A stretch of DNA of 37,370 nucleotides from an uncultured Eubacteriales bacterium (lineage in GTDB: Bacteria; Bacillota; Clostridia; Oscillospirales; Oscillospiraceae), in the NCBI GenBank assembly GCA_900553805.1, contig USEU01000013.1, positions 1-37,370 of the forward strand. The letters are read 5' to 3'. Both the position numbers and the translations under genes were made by a program. The notes beneath the pieces are model-generated. The model had not been told where the DNA came from and made no database searches. It saw only the letters and a program-made list of their open reading frames with translations. Positions 7,107 to 15,621 of the stretch are shown piece after piece (position 1 is the stretch's first letter; every line of letters begins with the position of its first letter).

Positions 7107-9533
7107 TCAACGAATGTCGTATACGCTCCGGGCGCGCAGCTCCTTCACCTCGCCCCGCAGCACCCTGACCCGCTTGGTCCCGGCGTTCAGGTCGAAGTAG
7201 TTGTCCTCCAGCAGGGTGTCCGGGCCGGCCAGAATTTCCACGCTCCGGGCGTAGGCCTTGGCGGTGACGACGATCTCGTCGCCCTCCTGCCGGACCTCCA
7301 GCCGGGGATCGGCGAAGTGGAAGTGCTTGGGGGCGCAGAAGAGCACGGTGCCCTCGCCCACCGGTTTACCTGCCGCGTCCTCGAGGGAGTAGGAGTAGTA
7401 GCAGCCGTAGGTGTCCTGATGGGAGAAGTCCTGCTCCGGCAGCCACTGGGTGCTCAGGGGAGCCACGCTCACGTCAAAGCTGCCGCGCTCAATGATGCTG
7501 GCGTCCGGCCGGCGCAGGGCCCAGTGGGCCTTGCCGGTGAAGGGCCGCAGCGTCTCGTTGCTCACGTTCAGCCGGGCGGATTTCTTCAGAGCAAAGGGCT
7601 CGGCGTTGACGTTGGTGTTCTGGCTCAGGATGCCCTCCTCATGGCAGGAGATCAGCACGGGAGCGAAGAACCGCTTCTCGTAGTAGTGCAGCGCCTTCCA
7701 GCGGCCGAAGTAGTCGATGGAGGCCCAGCTGGCTACCGGCCAGCAGTCGTTCAGCTGCCATACCACCGCGCCCATGCAGTGCTTGTCGTCCCGGTTGCGC
7801 CGCCAGTGCTCCACGCCGTACTGCATGGCCTGAGCCTGGAGCAGCTGAGAGGCATACACCAGGAGCTCCATGTCCCGGGGATACAGATACATCTGGGAGA
7901 GATAGGATACGATCTTGCCGTTGGCGGAGGCGTTGCGCTGATGCTTCTCCATCACATAGGAGAAGACGTTCCGATCCTCGGGCAGGGTGAAGGCCTGGAT
8001 GGTCTCCATGCAGGGGAAGCTCTGGAAGCCGAACTCGGACACGTAGCGGAACAGATAATTCCGATAGTCCGTGAAGGGCTTCAGCCCGTGCCACACATCC
8101 CAGTAGTGCACGTCGCCCCGGGTGGGATCCTGGGGCTTGTCGAAGCTGCCGCCGCTGGAGGGGGAGGCGGGCCAGTAGAAGGTCTGGGGGGCCTCCGTCT
8201 TCAGGATCTTGGGGATGATGTACTCGTACATCTTGATGTAGTCCGCTTTCTGGCGCGGGCAGTCCACCCACTCGCCCACGTTCACGAATTCCTCCATCTC
8301 GTTGTTGCCGCACAGCAGGGCCAGGGAGGGATGGTGGCGCAGACGGCGCACATTGTCCAGGAACTCCGCCCGGATGTTCTCTTCGAAGTCGTCCGTCAGG
8401 TTGTACACGGCGCAGGCGAACATGAAGTCCTGCCACACCAGCAGGCCCAGCTCGTCGCAGATGTCATAGAAATAGTCGTCGGGGTAGTAGCCGCCGCCCC
8501 ATACCCGGATGCAGTTCATGTTGGCCAGCTTGGCATCCTCCAGCAGGCGGCGGGTGCGGCCGGGATTCACCCGGGGCAGCAGATTGTCTTCGGGGATGTA
8601 GTCCGCGCCCATGGCGAACACGTCCACGCCGTTGACGCAGTGGCAGAAGCATTCGCCCCACTGATCCTTTTTCCGGGTCACCGTCATGGTCCGCAGGCCG
8701 ATGCGGCGCTTCCAGCTGTCCAGCCCGTCGCCCAGGGTCACCTCCACGGTGTACAGCGGCTGCGCGCCCAGACCGTTGGGCCACCACAGCCGGGGATCAT
8801 CGATAACGATTTCGGCCCGTTCTCCCCGGGCGGTGCGCACCGTTCCGTCGGGAGCGGTGACGGTGACGGTCACGGGCGCGGAGCCGGTCAGCTCGGTCAC
8901 ATGGGTGTTCACCGTCAGGGTGACCTTGCCGCCACTATGCTCCTGGAGCACCAGCACGTCCCGGATGCGGGCGGTGGTGATGCCGATGAGCTGGATGCTT
9001 CTCCAGATGCCCGCGTCGGGCAGGCGGGGACCCCAGTCCCAACCGAACATGCAGTGGGCCTTGCGCAGGTTGGGGAAGCCCACCATGGCGTCGGAGGAGC
9101 CGTCCGCCCTGGATTCGGCGTAGGACTTCTTAATAAAGCGGGTGGGGGAATCAAATTTGACGGAAATGTGGTTTTCTCCGGCTTTCAGCACGGATTTTAC
9201 GTCAAATTCATAGATTCTGTGCATGTTTTTGGCGGTCCCCACCACGGTGCCGTTAACGGTGACGGTGGCCAGGGTATCCAGTCCGTCGCAGCGCAGCAGC
9301 ACCGCGTCGCTTTCCAGCAGGCCGGCCGGTACGGTGAAGTCCCGGCTGTATATGAAGTCGTTGTCCATGATCTTCAGCGCTTCGTTTTCGTTGTCCCGGT
9401 AGAACGGGTCCTCGATCTGTCCGGCGGTGAGCAGATCATGATACACCGAGCCGGGAACGGTGGCGCTGACGCGGGGGAACCGGCTGCCGGGAATGTCCAG
9501 GACCCAGGCGCCGTTCAGGGTGAGTGTTTTCAT
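7107..9533 (-). CDS. Glycoside hydrolase family 2 beta-mannosidase
   Basis: Releases terminal beta-linked mannose from manno- or glucomanno-oligosaccharides. 808 residues, no signal peptide, hence intracellular. The N-terminal jelly-roll domain carries the beta-mannosidase signature VPGSVYHDLL...DPFYRDNE (about 26-50). The barrel domain holds the acid/base Glu412 in CGNNEME and the nucleophile Glu500 in YVSEFGFQ. VWGGGYYPDD and VVWQLNDCWP are further family marks. The length is typical. ATG at 9533 has GGAGGT (9539-9544) close upstream. It diverges from the LacI-type regulator and has its own consensus promoter and operator-like site, so local repression is likely. Other GH2 activities (beta-galactosidase, glucuronidase) fit the motifs less well. 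Confidence 0.92.
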   Translation of the reverse strand: MKTLTLNGAWVLDIPGSRFPRVSATVPGSVYHDLLTAGQIEDPFYRDNENEALKIMDNDFIYSRDFTVPAGLLESDAVLLRCDGLDTLATVTVNGTVVGTAKNMHRIYEFDVKSVLKAGENHISVKFDSPTRFIKKSYAESRADGSSDAMVGFPNLRKAHCMFGWDWGPRLPDAGIWRSIQLIGITTARIRDVLVLQEHSGGKVTLTVNTHVTELTGSAPVTVTVTAPDGTVRTARGERAEIVIDDPRLWWPNGLGAQPLYTVEVTLGDGLDSWKRRIGLRTMTVTRKKDQWGECFCHCVNGVDVFAMGADYIPEDNLLPRVNPGRTRRLLEDAKLANMNCIRVWGGGYYPDDYFYDICDELGLLVWQDFMFACAVYNLTDDFEENIRAEFLDNVRRLRHHPSLALLCGNNEMEEFVNVGEWVDCPRQKADYIKMYEYIIPKILKTEAPQTFYWPASPSSGGSFDKPQDPTRGDVHYWDVWHGLKPFTDYRNYLFRYVSEFGFQSFPCMETIQAFTLPEDRNVFSYVMEKHQRNASANGKIVSYLSQMYLYPRDMELLVYASQLLQAQAMQYGVEHWRRNRDDKHCMGAVVWQLNDCWPVASWASIDYFGRWKALHYYEKRFFAPVLISCHEEGILSQNTNVNAEPFALKKSARLNVSNETLRPFTGKAHWALRRPDASIIERGSFDVSVAPLSTQWLPEQDFSHQDTYGCYYSYSLEDAAGKPVGEGTVLFCAPKHFHFADPRLEVRQEGDEIVVTAKAYARSVEILAGPDTLLEDNYFDLNAGTKRVRVLRGEVKELRARSVYDIR

Positions 9534-9545
9534 TATAATACCTCC

Positions 9546-9559
9546 GAATACGTTTTCGC
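9546..9559 (-). promoter_or_regulatory. LacI-family operator-like site before GH2
   Basis: On the + strand GAATACGTTTTCGC. It shares ACGTTTTCG with the site before lacI and lies between the GH2 promoter and its ribosome-binding site. Confidence 0.6.
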
Positions 9560-9583
9560 AATAGTAAACAAGGGAGTACCCTT

Positions 9584-9612
9584 ACTATACGATGCTTCTT
9601 GTGAATTGTCAA
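9584..9612 (-). promoter_or_regulatory. Sigma-A promoter of the GH2 gene
   Basis: Read on the minus strand: TTGACA (9612-9607), 17-base spacer, TATAGT (9589-9584). Nearly consensus. It fires away from the lacI promoter 114 bases away. Confidence 0.88.
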
Positions 9613-9725
9613 CAGACAAAGCAGAGACAAAAGTGTTTTATGGGCTATTTGCACGAACGGAGAGCGTTGAATTTGGGCGTACTGCACAAATAATTCATAT
9701 TCTGCTTGCTTTTTCGTAATAACTA

Positions 9726-9754
9726 TTGACAGATGGATGCCGTGAACTTATAAT
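9726..9754 (+). promoter_or_regulatory. Consensus sigma-A promoter of the LacI-family gene
   Basis: A perfect TTGACA (9726-9731), a 17-base spacer and a perfect TATAAT (9749-9754). The strength and the operator just downstream suggest autorepression. Confidence 0.9.
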
Positions 9755-9765
9755 CGAAGTGAAGA

Positions 9766-9779
9766 TAAACGTTTTCGAA
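9766..9779 (+). promoter_or_regulatory. LacI-family operator-like site before the regulator gene
   Basis: TAAACGTTTTCGAA begins 11 bases after the -10 box. It contains the palindromic core AAACGTTT and shares ACGTTTTCG with the GH2 site, as expected for autoregulation. Confidence 0.65.
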
Positions 9780-9810
9780 AAACATTCCGACATAGGTAGG
9801 GCAACGAACC

Positions 9811-10812
9811 ATGGTAACATTAAAGATGCTGGCCAAGGAATGCGACGTCTCCGTCGCCACGGTCAGCAAGGCGCTCAACGGCGCACCTGACATCAGCGCC
9901 GAGACTGCCGCCCGTATTCAGCGGGCAGCCGTGGCCATGGGCTATACCCCCAATTCCGCCGCCCGTGCCCTCAAGACCAGCCGCTCTCACAATCTGGGCG
10001 TGATCTTTGACGACGGCACCAGCAGCGGCCTGACCCACGAGCATTTCGCCTACGTGCTGGACAGCCTCAAGCGCCGGGCGGAATCCCTGGGCTACGACAT
10101 CACCCTCATCAGCGTGCAGCCCGGCCCCTGGGGCGCGGATTACGTCAGTCACGTCCGCTTCCGCAGCTGCGACGGCGTGGCCGTCCTGGTCGCCGACAAT
10201 CCGGCGGCCACCATCGAGGAATTTATCCACACCGGCACGCCGGTGGTCTCCGTGGATTACCACCACAACAATTGCAGCTGCATCGAGTCCGACAACGTCA
10301 CCGGCATGCGCAGCCTCCTGGAATATGTCTATGATCAGGGCCACCGCCGCATCGCCGCCATCTTCGGCGAGGATACCGCCGTCAGCCGCATCCGGGTGTC
10401 CAGCTTCTTCAATACCTGCGCCCGGCTGGGCCTGGAGATCCCCAATGAGTACGTCATCCACGCCCGCTATCACGACGCCGACCTTTCCGCCGCCGCCACC
10501 CGCCAGCTGATGCGCCTGCCGGAGCCGCCCACCTGCATCCTGTATCCCGACGATTTCTCCTTCTTCGGAGGCAAGCGGGAGCTGGAGAGCATGGGCCTGT
10601 CCGTCCCCGAGGATGTGAGCGCCGCCGGCTACGACGGCATCTCCGTGGGCAAGGTCATTGCCCTGACCACCGTCCAGCAGGACACCGCCGCCATCGGCGC
10701 GGCCATTGCCGACGAGCTGATCCGCGCCGTGGAGGAGGGCAGAGGCTTCCTGCCCCGCCAGATCACCATTCCCTGCTCCCTGATCCCCGGCGCCACGGTT
10801 CGAAGGATTTAG
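9811..10812 (+). CDS. LacI-family transcriptional regulator
   Basis: DNA-binding, sugar-responsive regulator, 333 residues, full family length. The N-terminal helix-turn-helix (about residues 3-24) reads LAKECDVSVATVSKALNG, followed by the hinge helix region PNSAARALKTSRS. The rest is a periplasmic-binding-protein-like sensor domain (about 62-333) with the family patterns DQGHRRIAAI and the Asp/Gly-rich end of the sensor. It lies divergent to the GH2 beta-mannosidase, and operator-like sites are seen at its own promoter and before the GH2, GH3, GH94 and CUT1 genes. The inducer is not known; a beta-glycan-derived sugar is the natural guess. ATG at 9811 lies at the head of the HTH, without upstream in-frame coding. 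Only a weak Shine-Dalgarno (AGGTAGGG) is present. Confidence 0.92.
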   Translation: MVTLKMLAKECDVSVATVSKALNGAPDISAETAARIQRAAVAMGYTPNSAARALKTSRSHNLGVIFDDGTSSGLTHEHFAYVLDSLKRRAESLGYDITLISVQPGPWGADYVSHVRFRSCDGVAVLVADNPAATIEEFIHTGTPVVSVDYHHNNCSCIESDNVTGMRSLLEYVYDQGHRRIAAIFGEDTAVSRIRVSSFFNTCARLGLEIPNEYVIHARYHDADLSAAATRQLMRLPEPPTCILYPDDFSFFGGKRELESMGLSVPEDVSAAGYDGISVGKVIALTTVQQDTAAIGAAIADELIRAVEEGRGFLPRQITIPCSLIPGATVRRI

Positions 10813-10979
10813 TCTTTTATAATCTTAGAAGCGGAATGCGAATGCAGGGGACGATGTCCACCTCGTCCCGAGACCTCGCGGAATTGCCCCGGTACGTTGA
10901 ATGGTACGGGGTGATGGGATGGTAACATAGCATTCTCCCATTCAGCCGGGCCATGGAAATAAACCACCCCCGCCCCTCG
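10813..10979. other. Non-coding stretch after lacI with degenerate repeat pieces
   Basis: No gene seen. It holds hairpin-forming pieces, GGGACGA...TCGTCCC (about 10839-10860) and CCCGGTAC...GTACGGGG (about 10885-10911). The second loop contains CGTTGAATGG, a decamer that recurs in other spacers of this window. Confidence 0.45.
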
Positions 10980-11172
10980 CTGCCCCCTTTGGGGGTGGTG
11001 CTCCGCGCAGCGAATCAAGATTGTAATGATTGCCGGTGGCAATCATACCTCTGTTTTGTGCCGCGAAGCGGCAAAGGGGGTGCCGTCGGTACCTTTGAGC
11101 CGTTACCATTCAACGAACCACACCCCCTCAGTCAGGCCGTTCGGCCTGCCAGCTCCCCCATCGGGGAGCCCA
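10980..11172 (+). repeat. Dispersed multi-hairpin repeat, copy 1
   Basis: A roughly 195-bp intergenic repeat. It starts with CTGCCCCCTTTGGGGG, contains the hairpins TGATTGCC/GGCAATCA and TGCCGC/GCGGCA, then CAGGCC/GGCCTG, and ends with the AGCTCCCCC/GGGGAGCC hairpin. Copies 2-4 are at 26757, 29438 and 34706, in the same orientation. No open reading frame is conserved among the copies. Confidence 0.85.
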
Positions 11173-11197
11173 GATTCCCCCCCCGCCGAAGTTAAAA

Positions 11198-11318
11198 ACG
11201 GAAAAAAGGAGTGCTCCTTTTTTCATTTCATCCTGACGGATGAAATGATGATCTTCTGTTTCCGGCGGAAATGAACGTAGTTATTGCCCTTCGGGGTTTT
11301 AACAAAAATACAAGGAGG
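11198..11318 (+). promoter_or_regulatory. Structured 5' leader (type B) of Opp-type binding-protein gene
   Basis: Three hairpins in the same order as at 323-430. The first is a 24-base interrupted palindrome (11201-11224) ending in six T. The second is a perfect 9-bp stem (11225-11246). The third (11280-11303) has the same GTTA/TAAC base, T-T mismatch and 4-base loop as its counterpart. The inner stem sequences differ by paired changes. Hairpin 1 resembles an intrinsic terminator, so an attenuator is possible. No promoter was found for this gene; it may lie in or before the repeat. Confidence 0.6.
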
Positions 11319-11325
11319 ATTCATC

Positions 11326-13152
11326 ATGAAGAAAATCACCAAGCTCTTTGCGATGCTGATCGTCGCTGCTATGGTCTGCGGTTTGTTCGCAGTCTGCGGC
11401 ACCTCTGCATCCGGCGTTGTCGGTATGTCCGACGGCGACGTCGTTCTCCCCCGTGAAGAGACCCTGTACTTCGCAGGCCAGCAGTGGGGCGCTGTCAACA
11501 GCTGGAATATTGTTGGCACCAACCAGAACAATGCTATGGCCATTGCCGGCGGTGCCGGCGGCTACCGTACCACCATGTTCGAGACCCTGTTCATGTTCAA
11601 CCCTCTGACCGGCGAGAAGACCGGCCTGCTGGCTGACTCCTACGAGTGGAACGAGGACCTGACCGAGATGACCGTGTCCCTGAAGGACGCCGCTCACTGG
11701 TCCGACGGCACCCCCGTCACCGCTGCTGACGTGGTAGCCACCTGGGACGTGGGCGTGCTGACCAACAACGGCACCGGCGCCGGCAACAAGGCTTACGTCG
11801 CGGGCATCGAAGCCACTGGCGACAAGACCTTCGTGATCAAGGCCGTCCTGACCGAAGATGGCCAGCCCGTCAACCCCCTGAAGATCGAAGACTTCATCTG
11901 CGGCACCCCCATTGCCCAGGCCGCCTGGATCAAGACCCTGTGCGACCGCTGCGACAATGATCCCACCAAGATCCTGAACGATGCCGGTGAAGACGTCGTT
12001 TGGAGCGGCCCCTACCACAAGTATTATGCCGATGACCAGAAGGTCGTTCTGGTCCGTGACGACAACTACTGGGGCCAGGATGAGTCCATGTGGGGCAAGC
12101 TGCCGGTTCCCAAGTATCTGGCCCACGTTATCTTCGCCGACAACGCCGCCGGTGAGCTGGCCCTGAAGGCCGGCGAGGTGGATGTCTGCCAGCAGTTCAT
12201 CGGCAACATCCAGAACCTGTGGCTGGAAGACGATCTGCCCATCTCCACCTACTATGATGAAGCCCCCTACGGCGTCTGCCTGACCATGCCCACCGCATGG
12301 TACAACATGAACATCCCCGTGATCGCCGAGAACGCCGCTCTGCGGAAGGCCATCGCCATGGCCACCGACTACGAGGCCATCATTGCCAACGCCATGACCA
12401 ACCAGTCCCCCACCTTCGCCGATGTTCCCCGCTCCCTGATGAACCCCACCGACGGCGAGCAGGCTCTGTACGACCACGAGGCCGTTAAGGACCTGCAGTG
12501 GGCCGGCAACGACATCGACGGCGCCAACAAGCTGCTGGACGAGGCCGGTCTGCTGGACTCCGACGGCGACGGCTGGCGTGAATACAACGGCGAGAAGATC
12601 TCCCTGAACGCTGTCTGCCCCAACGGCTGGTCCGACTGGCAGGCTGCCATGCAGATCGTTGCCGCCGCTGGCGACAAGATCGGCATCTCCATCGAGCCCG
12701 AGTATCCTGAGTGGGACATCATGCAGACCCGCTTCACCGACCCCACCCAGACCGACTACGCCATCTTCATGTGGTCTCCCGACGCTGCTGCTCCCTCCAT
12801 GCCTTGGGGCCGCTGCAACCAGTTCCTGTCCAGCCAGTTCGTTGGCCTGCAGAACAACTGGTCCGGCAACTGGGGCCAGTACGTCAACGAAGAGGCTGAC
12901 AAGATCCTGGCTGAGATCCCCCTGACCACCGACCACGACAAGCTGGTTGAGCTGTACACCGAGCTGGTCAAGATCTACCTGACCGACGTGCCCAGCTTCT
13001 CCCTGATGTATCGTCCTTCCGTGTTCCACGCTGTCAATGAGAGCGTTTGGACCAACTATCCCACCGGCGACGACGGCCGCAACATTCCTCCCATGGACTG
13101 CACCGATGGCTACGGCATCGCTGCTCTGTACGACCTGGAACTGGTCGGCTAA
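11326..13152 (+). CDS. Opp/Dpp-type ABC transporter solute-binding protein (family 5)
   Basis: Large extracytoplasmic binding protein, 608 residues, family 5 (SBP_bac_5). The start at 11326 has AAGGAGGA (11312-11319) upstream and gives a signal peptide (MKKITKLF, then a hydrophobic run to about residue 24). Cysteines occur at the end of the signal but neither fits a normal lipobox (AVC, MVC), so lipid anchoring is doubtful. Family patterns include YEWNEDLTEMTVSLKDAAHWSDGTPVTAADV, given here only as location (about residues 107-137). Family 5 proteins bind peptides, but several members, for example in Thermotoga, bind cello- or manno-oligosaccharides. The GH94/GH1 genes directly downstream favour a sugar ligand here. 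The codon choice (GCT, CGT) suggests high expression. Confidence 0.87.
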   Translation: MKKITKLFAMLIVAAMVCGLFAVCGTSASGVVGMSDGDVVLPREETLYFAGQQWGAVNSWNIVGTNQNNAMAIAGGAGGYRTTMFETLFMFNPLTGEKTGLLADSYEWNEDLTEMTVSLKDAAHWSDGTPVTAADVVATWDVGVLTNNGTGAGNKAYVAGIEATGDKTFVIKAVLTEDGQPVNPLKIEDFICGTPIAQAAWIKTLCDRCDNDPTKILNDAGEDVVWSGPYHKYYADDQKVVLVRDDNYWGQDESMWGKLPVPKYLAHVIFADNAAGELALKAGEVDVCQQFIGNIQNLWLEDDLPISTYYDEAPYGVCLTMPTAWYNMNIPVIAENAALRKAIAMATDYEAIIANAMTNQSPTFADVPRSLMNPTDGEQALYDHEAVKDLQWAGNDIDGANKLLDEAGLLDSDGDGWREYNGEKISLNAVCPNGWSDWQAAMQIVAAAGDKIGISIEPEYPEWDIMQTRFTDPTQTDYAIFMWSPDAAAPSMPWGRCNQFLSSQFVGLQNNWSGNWGQYVNEEADKILAEIPLTTDHDKLVELYTELVKIYLTDVPSFSLMYRPSVFHAVNESVWTNYPTGDDGRNIPPMDCTDGYGIAALYDLELVG

Positions 13153-13168
13153 TATTTGACTGAGCACT

Positions 13169-13198
13169 GGCCATGCCCTGGGCAACCGGGGCATGGCC
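13169..13198 (+). terminator. Intercistronic hairpin after the Opp-type binding-protein gene
   Basis: Stem GGCCATGCCC (13169-13178) and GGGCATGGCC (13189-13198), followed by TCTTCTC. It probably acts as a partial terminator or 3' stabiliser that sets binding-protein mRNA above permease mRNA, like the hairpin at 1818. Confidence 0.6.
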
Positions 13199-13343
13199 TC
13201 TTCTCAAATGAATGCAAAACCCCCATGCCGCCTTTCCCTACCCGGGAGCCGGGCGGCATCCGGGCCCCCTCCGGGTGCGTATTCCGGCACCGGCGGCGGA
13301 TTTTGCCTTCTGCACTAAACAGAAACCACTGGAGGGTGAGCAA

Positions 13344-14348
13344 ATGAAAGGTTACAGAAAATATTTCGGCAAGAAGCTGCTGTGGTTCCTCATCACGCTG
13401 GTGTTTGCCGTCATTCTTAATTTCGTCCTGCCCCGGCTGATGCCGTCCGACCCCGTTTCCTCCATCACCGGCAAGCTGGCCGCCGGTATGTCCGACTCCG
13501 CCGCCGTCCGTGAAATTTACGAGCACTATCAGGAGGAGTTCGGCACCAACAAGCCCATGATCGTCCAGTTCGGCATGTTCGTCAAGAATATGCTCCATGG
13601 CAATTTCGGCAAATCCTTTAGTCAGTACCCCCGCGAGGTGAGCGACATCCTCGCCTCCTCCGTCGGCTGGACGGTGGCCTTGCAGCTGCCCGCCATTCTG
13701 GTCGGCTGGATCCTGGGCAACGTCCTCGGCGCAATGGCTGCATACCTGCGCAAGGGCTTTGATAAGGTCCTGCTGCCGGTATCCATCTTCCTCGGAAATG
13801 TCCCTGCCTTCGCAATGGCAGTTGTTTTGCTGGTCGTCTTCGGCGTCAATCTGAAGATCGCGCCCCTGGCAGGCGGCTATGCAAGTGATATGATCCCCAA
13901 CCTCTCCTGGCCGTTCATCAAGTCGGTCATCTCCCATTATCAGCTGCCCTTCTGGTCCATCGTCATCATCAGCATCGGCGGCCAGGCCATCGGCATGCGC
14001 TCCATGTCCATCTATGAGCTGAACGCCGACTACGTCAAGTACAGCCGCTTCCTGGGCATCAAGGACAGCAAGATCGTCGGCTACGTGTTCCGCAACGCCA
14101 TGCTGCCCCAGATCACCGGCCTGGCCATGAGCCTGGGCACCATGATGGGCGGCGCGCTGGTGGCGGAGAAGATCTTCTCCTACCCCGGCCTGGGCAACAC
14201 CATGTACAAAGCCGTGGTGGCCGCGGATTATCCCCTGATCTCTGCCTGTACCCTGATCATCACCATCATGGTCCTGCTGGCCAACTTCCTGCTGGACATC
14301 GTGTATGGTCTGATCGATCCCCGGGTCAAGGCGGCTCAGGTGGACTAG
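13344..14348 (+). CDS. Opp/Dpp-type ABC transporter permease (DppB-like)
   Basis: Membrane permease of 334 residues. The start at 13344 is preferred over an upstream in-frame ATG at 13212 because GGAGGGTGAG (13331-13340) lies just before it and the protein then starts [20 protein letters not shown], a normal TM1. The extracytoplasmic loop contains the family-typical [11 protein letters not shown]. Membrane segments follow to the C-terminus. The ATPase-docking loop is at about 230-262 ([12 protein letters not shown]...[10 protein letters not shown]). It partners with the DppC-like permease 18 bases downstream. Confidence 0.9.
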   Translation: MKGYRKYFGKKLLWFLITLVFAVILNFVLPRLMPSDPVSSITGKLAAGMSDSAAVREIYEHYQEEFGTNKPMIVQFGMFVKNMLHGNFGKSFSQYPREVSDILASSVGWTVALQLPAILVGWILGNVLGAMAAYLRKGFDKVLLPVSIFLGNVPAFAMAVVLLVVFGVNLKIAPLAGGYASDMIPNLSWPFIKSVISHYQLPFWSIVIISIGGQAIGMRSMSIYELNADYVKYSRFLGIKDSKIVGYVFRNAMLPQITGLAMSLGTMMGGALVAEKIFSYPGLGNTMYKAVVAADYPLISACTLIITIMVLLANFLLDIVYGLIDPRVKAAQVD

Positions 14349-14366
14349 GGAAAGGGGGCACTTACC

Positions 14367-15611
14367 ATGAAAAATACACTGCGTAATGTTTTCCATTCCT
14401 CCAAATTTGTGGCAGGCTTCATTATCTTCATGTTCCTGCTGGTCACCATTATCGTCTATCCCCTCATCAACCCCGGCAGTCCCCTGGAGCAGATCGGCGT
14501 CGGCACCTTTGCCAGGCCCGGTACATATGTCTCCCTGTACGATGCCGCCAAGACCAACCCCGACCGGGAGCGGGAGACCCTGCGTCTTACCGACGCCGAC
14601 GACAAGCGTCTGGCCAAGGCCCTCAGCGATTCCGACCGGGTGCTGATGGTGGAGTGGCTGGGCCTGAAGGGCGTGGACCTGGAGGGTGTGGACTACCAGG
14701 ACACCGAGGCCCTGCTGAAGCTGTGGCATGAGAACTACGATTCCACCTTCAAGCCCAAGGGCATGACCTCCGCCGCCCAGAAGAAATACAAGCGGCTGAA
14801 CGACGCCCTGCTGGACCTGCAGACCGCTGAGAACCTCACCGTCTCCTCCGAGGGCGAGGAGCTGAGCACCATCAAGAAGAACGACTATGTGAACGTCAGC
14901 GCCGTCACCAACGTCAAGAACCTGCCCCTGGGCACCGATAACTTCGGCCGGGACGTGCTGAAGGAGCTGGTGGGCGCCACCAAGACCTCCCTGGTGGTGG
15001 GCCTGGTGGCCGGTGTGGTGGCTACCCTGATCGGCCTGACCCTGGGCCTGCTCTCCGGCTACATCGGCGGCGTGGTGGATGATGTCATCATGTTCGTCAC
15101 CAACCTGTTCACCGTCATCCCCGGCTTCATCCTGCTGATCCTGATCTCCTATTCCATCAGCCCGGAGCTGCGCGGCCCCACCACCGTGGCCGTGGTCATC
15201 GGTCTGACCAGCTGGACCTGGACGGCCCGTTCCGTCCGCTCCCAGGTCATCTCCCTGCGCAACCGGGACCATGTGAACCTGTCCAAGCTCTCCGGCCACA
15301 GCCTGATCCGCATTGTGGTCACCGATATCCTGCCCTATATTGCGTCCTACGTGGTAATGGCTTTCATCCTCCAGGTGTCCTCCGGCATCCTGAGCGAGGC
15401 GCAGCTGTCCCTGCTGGGCCTCGGCCCCAAGACCACCGTCACCCCCACCCTGGGCCTGATGATGAACTGGGCAATGAGCTACTCCGCGCACATCAACGGT
15501 ACCTGGTGGGCCTACCTGCCTGTGATCCTGACCATCACCCTCATCTCGTTCTCCCTGAACCTGATGAACACCGGCCTGGATCAGGTGTTCAACCCCACCC
15601 TGAGAGACTAA
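14367..15611 (+). CDS. Opp/Dpp-type ABC transporter permease (DppC-like) with large insertion
   Basis: Membrane permease, 414 residues against about 300 in most DppC proteins. TM1 lies at about 14-33. The conserved [11 protein letters not shown] begins at residue 188, so roughly 150 residues separate them, some 100 more than usual. The extra segment (about 40-180) is polar, rich in Asp, Lys and Glu, and predicted to be outside the membrane. The rest is normal: five further membrane segments and the docking loop ([15 protein letters not shown]...DILPYI) near 305-325. The insertion might contact the binding protein or ligand; that is inference. AAAGGGGG precedes the ATG. Confidence 0.9.
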   Translation: MKNTLRNVFHSSKFVAGFIIFMFLLVTIIVYPLINPGSPLEQIGVGTFARPGTYVSLYDAAKTNPDRERETLRLTDADDKRLAKALSDSDRVLMVEWLGLKGVDLEGVDYQDTEALLKLWHENYDSTFKPKGMTSAAQKKYKRLNDALLDLQTAENLTVSSEGEELSTIKKNDYVNVSAVTNVKNLPLGTDNFGRDVLKELVGATKTSLVVGLVAGVVATLIGLTLGLLSGYIGGVVDDVIMFVTNLFTVIPGFILLILISYSISPELRGPTTVAVVIGLTSWTWTARSVRSQVISLRNRDHVNLSKLSGHSLIRIVVTDILPYIASYVVMAFILQVSSGILSEAQLSLLGLGPKTTVTPTLGLMMNWAMSYSAHINGTWWAYLPVILTITLISFSLNLMNTGLDQVFNPTLRD

Positions 15612-15621
15612 GGAGGCAGTT

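Noticed and set aside
7098..9719. Very long open frame (873 codons) on the + strand opposite the GH2 gene
   Set aside because: It is an antisense shadow of the beta-mannosidase. The composition (Gly, Val, His, Gln-rich, no domain) is typical of the reverse of GC-rich codons, and there is no ribosome site. Other long antisense frames, such as 13149-15701, 17734-20064 and 34706-37111, were rejected for the same reason.
10980..11172. CRISPR array
   Set aside because: The repeats are about 195 bp, dispersed over 24 kb, without regular spacers or cas genes.
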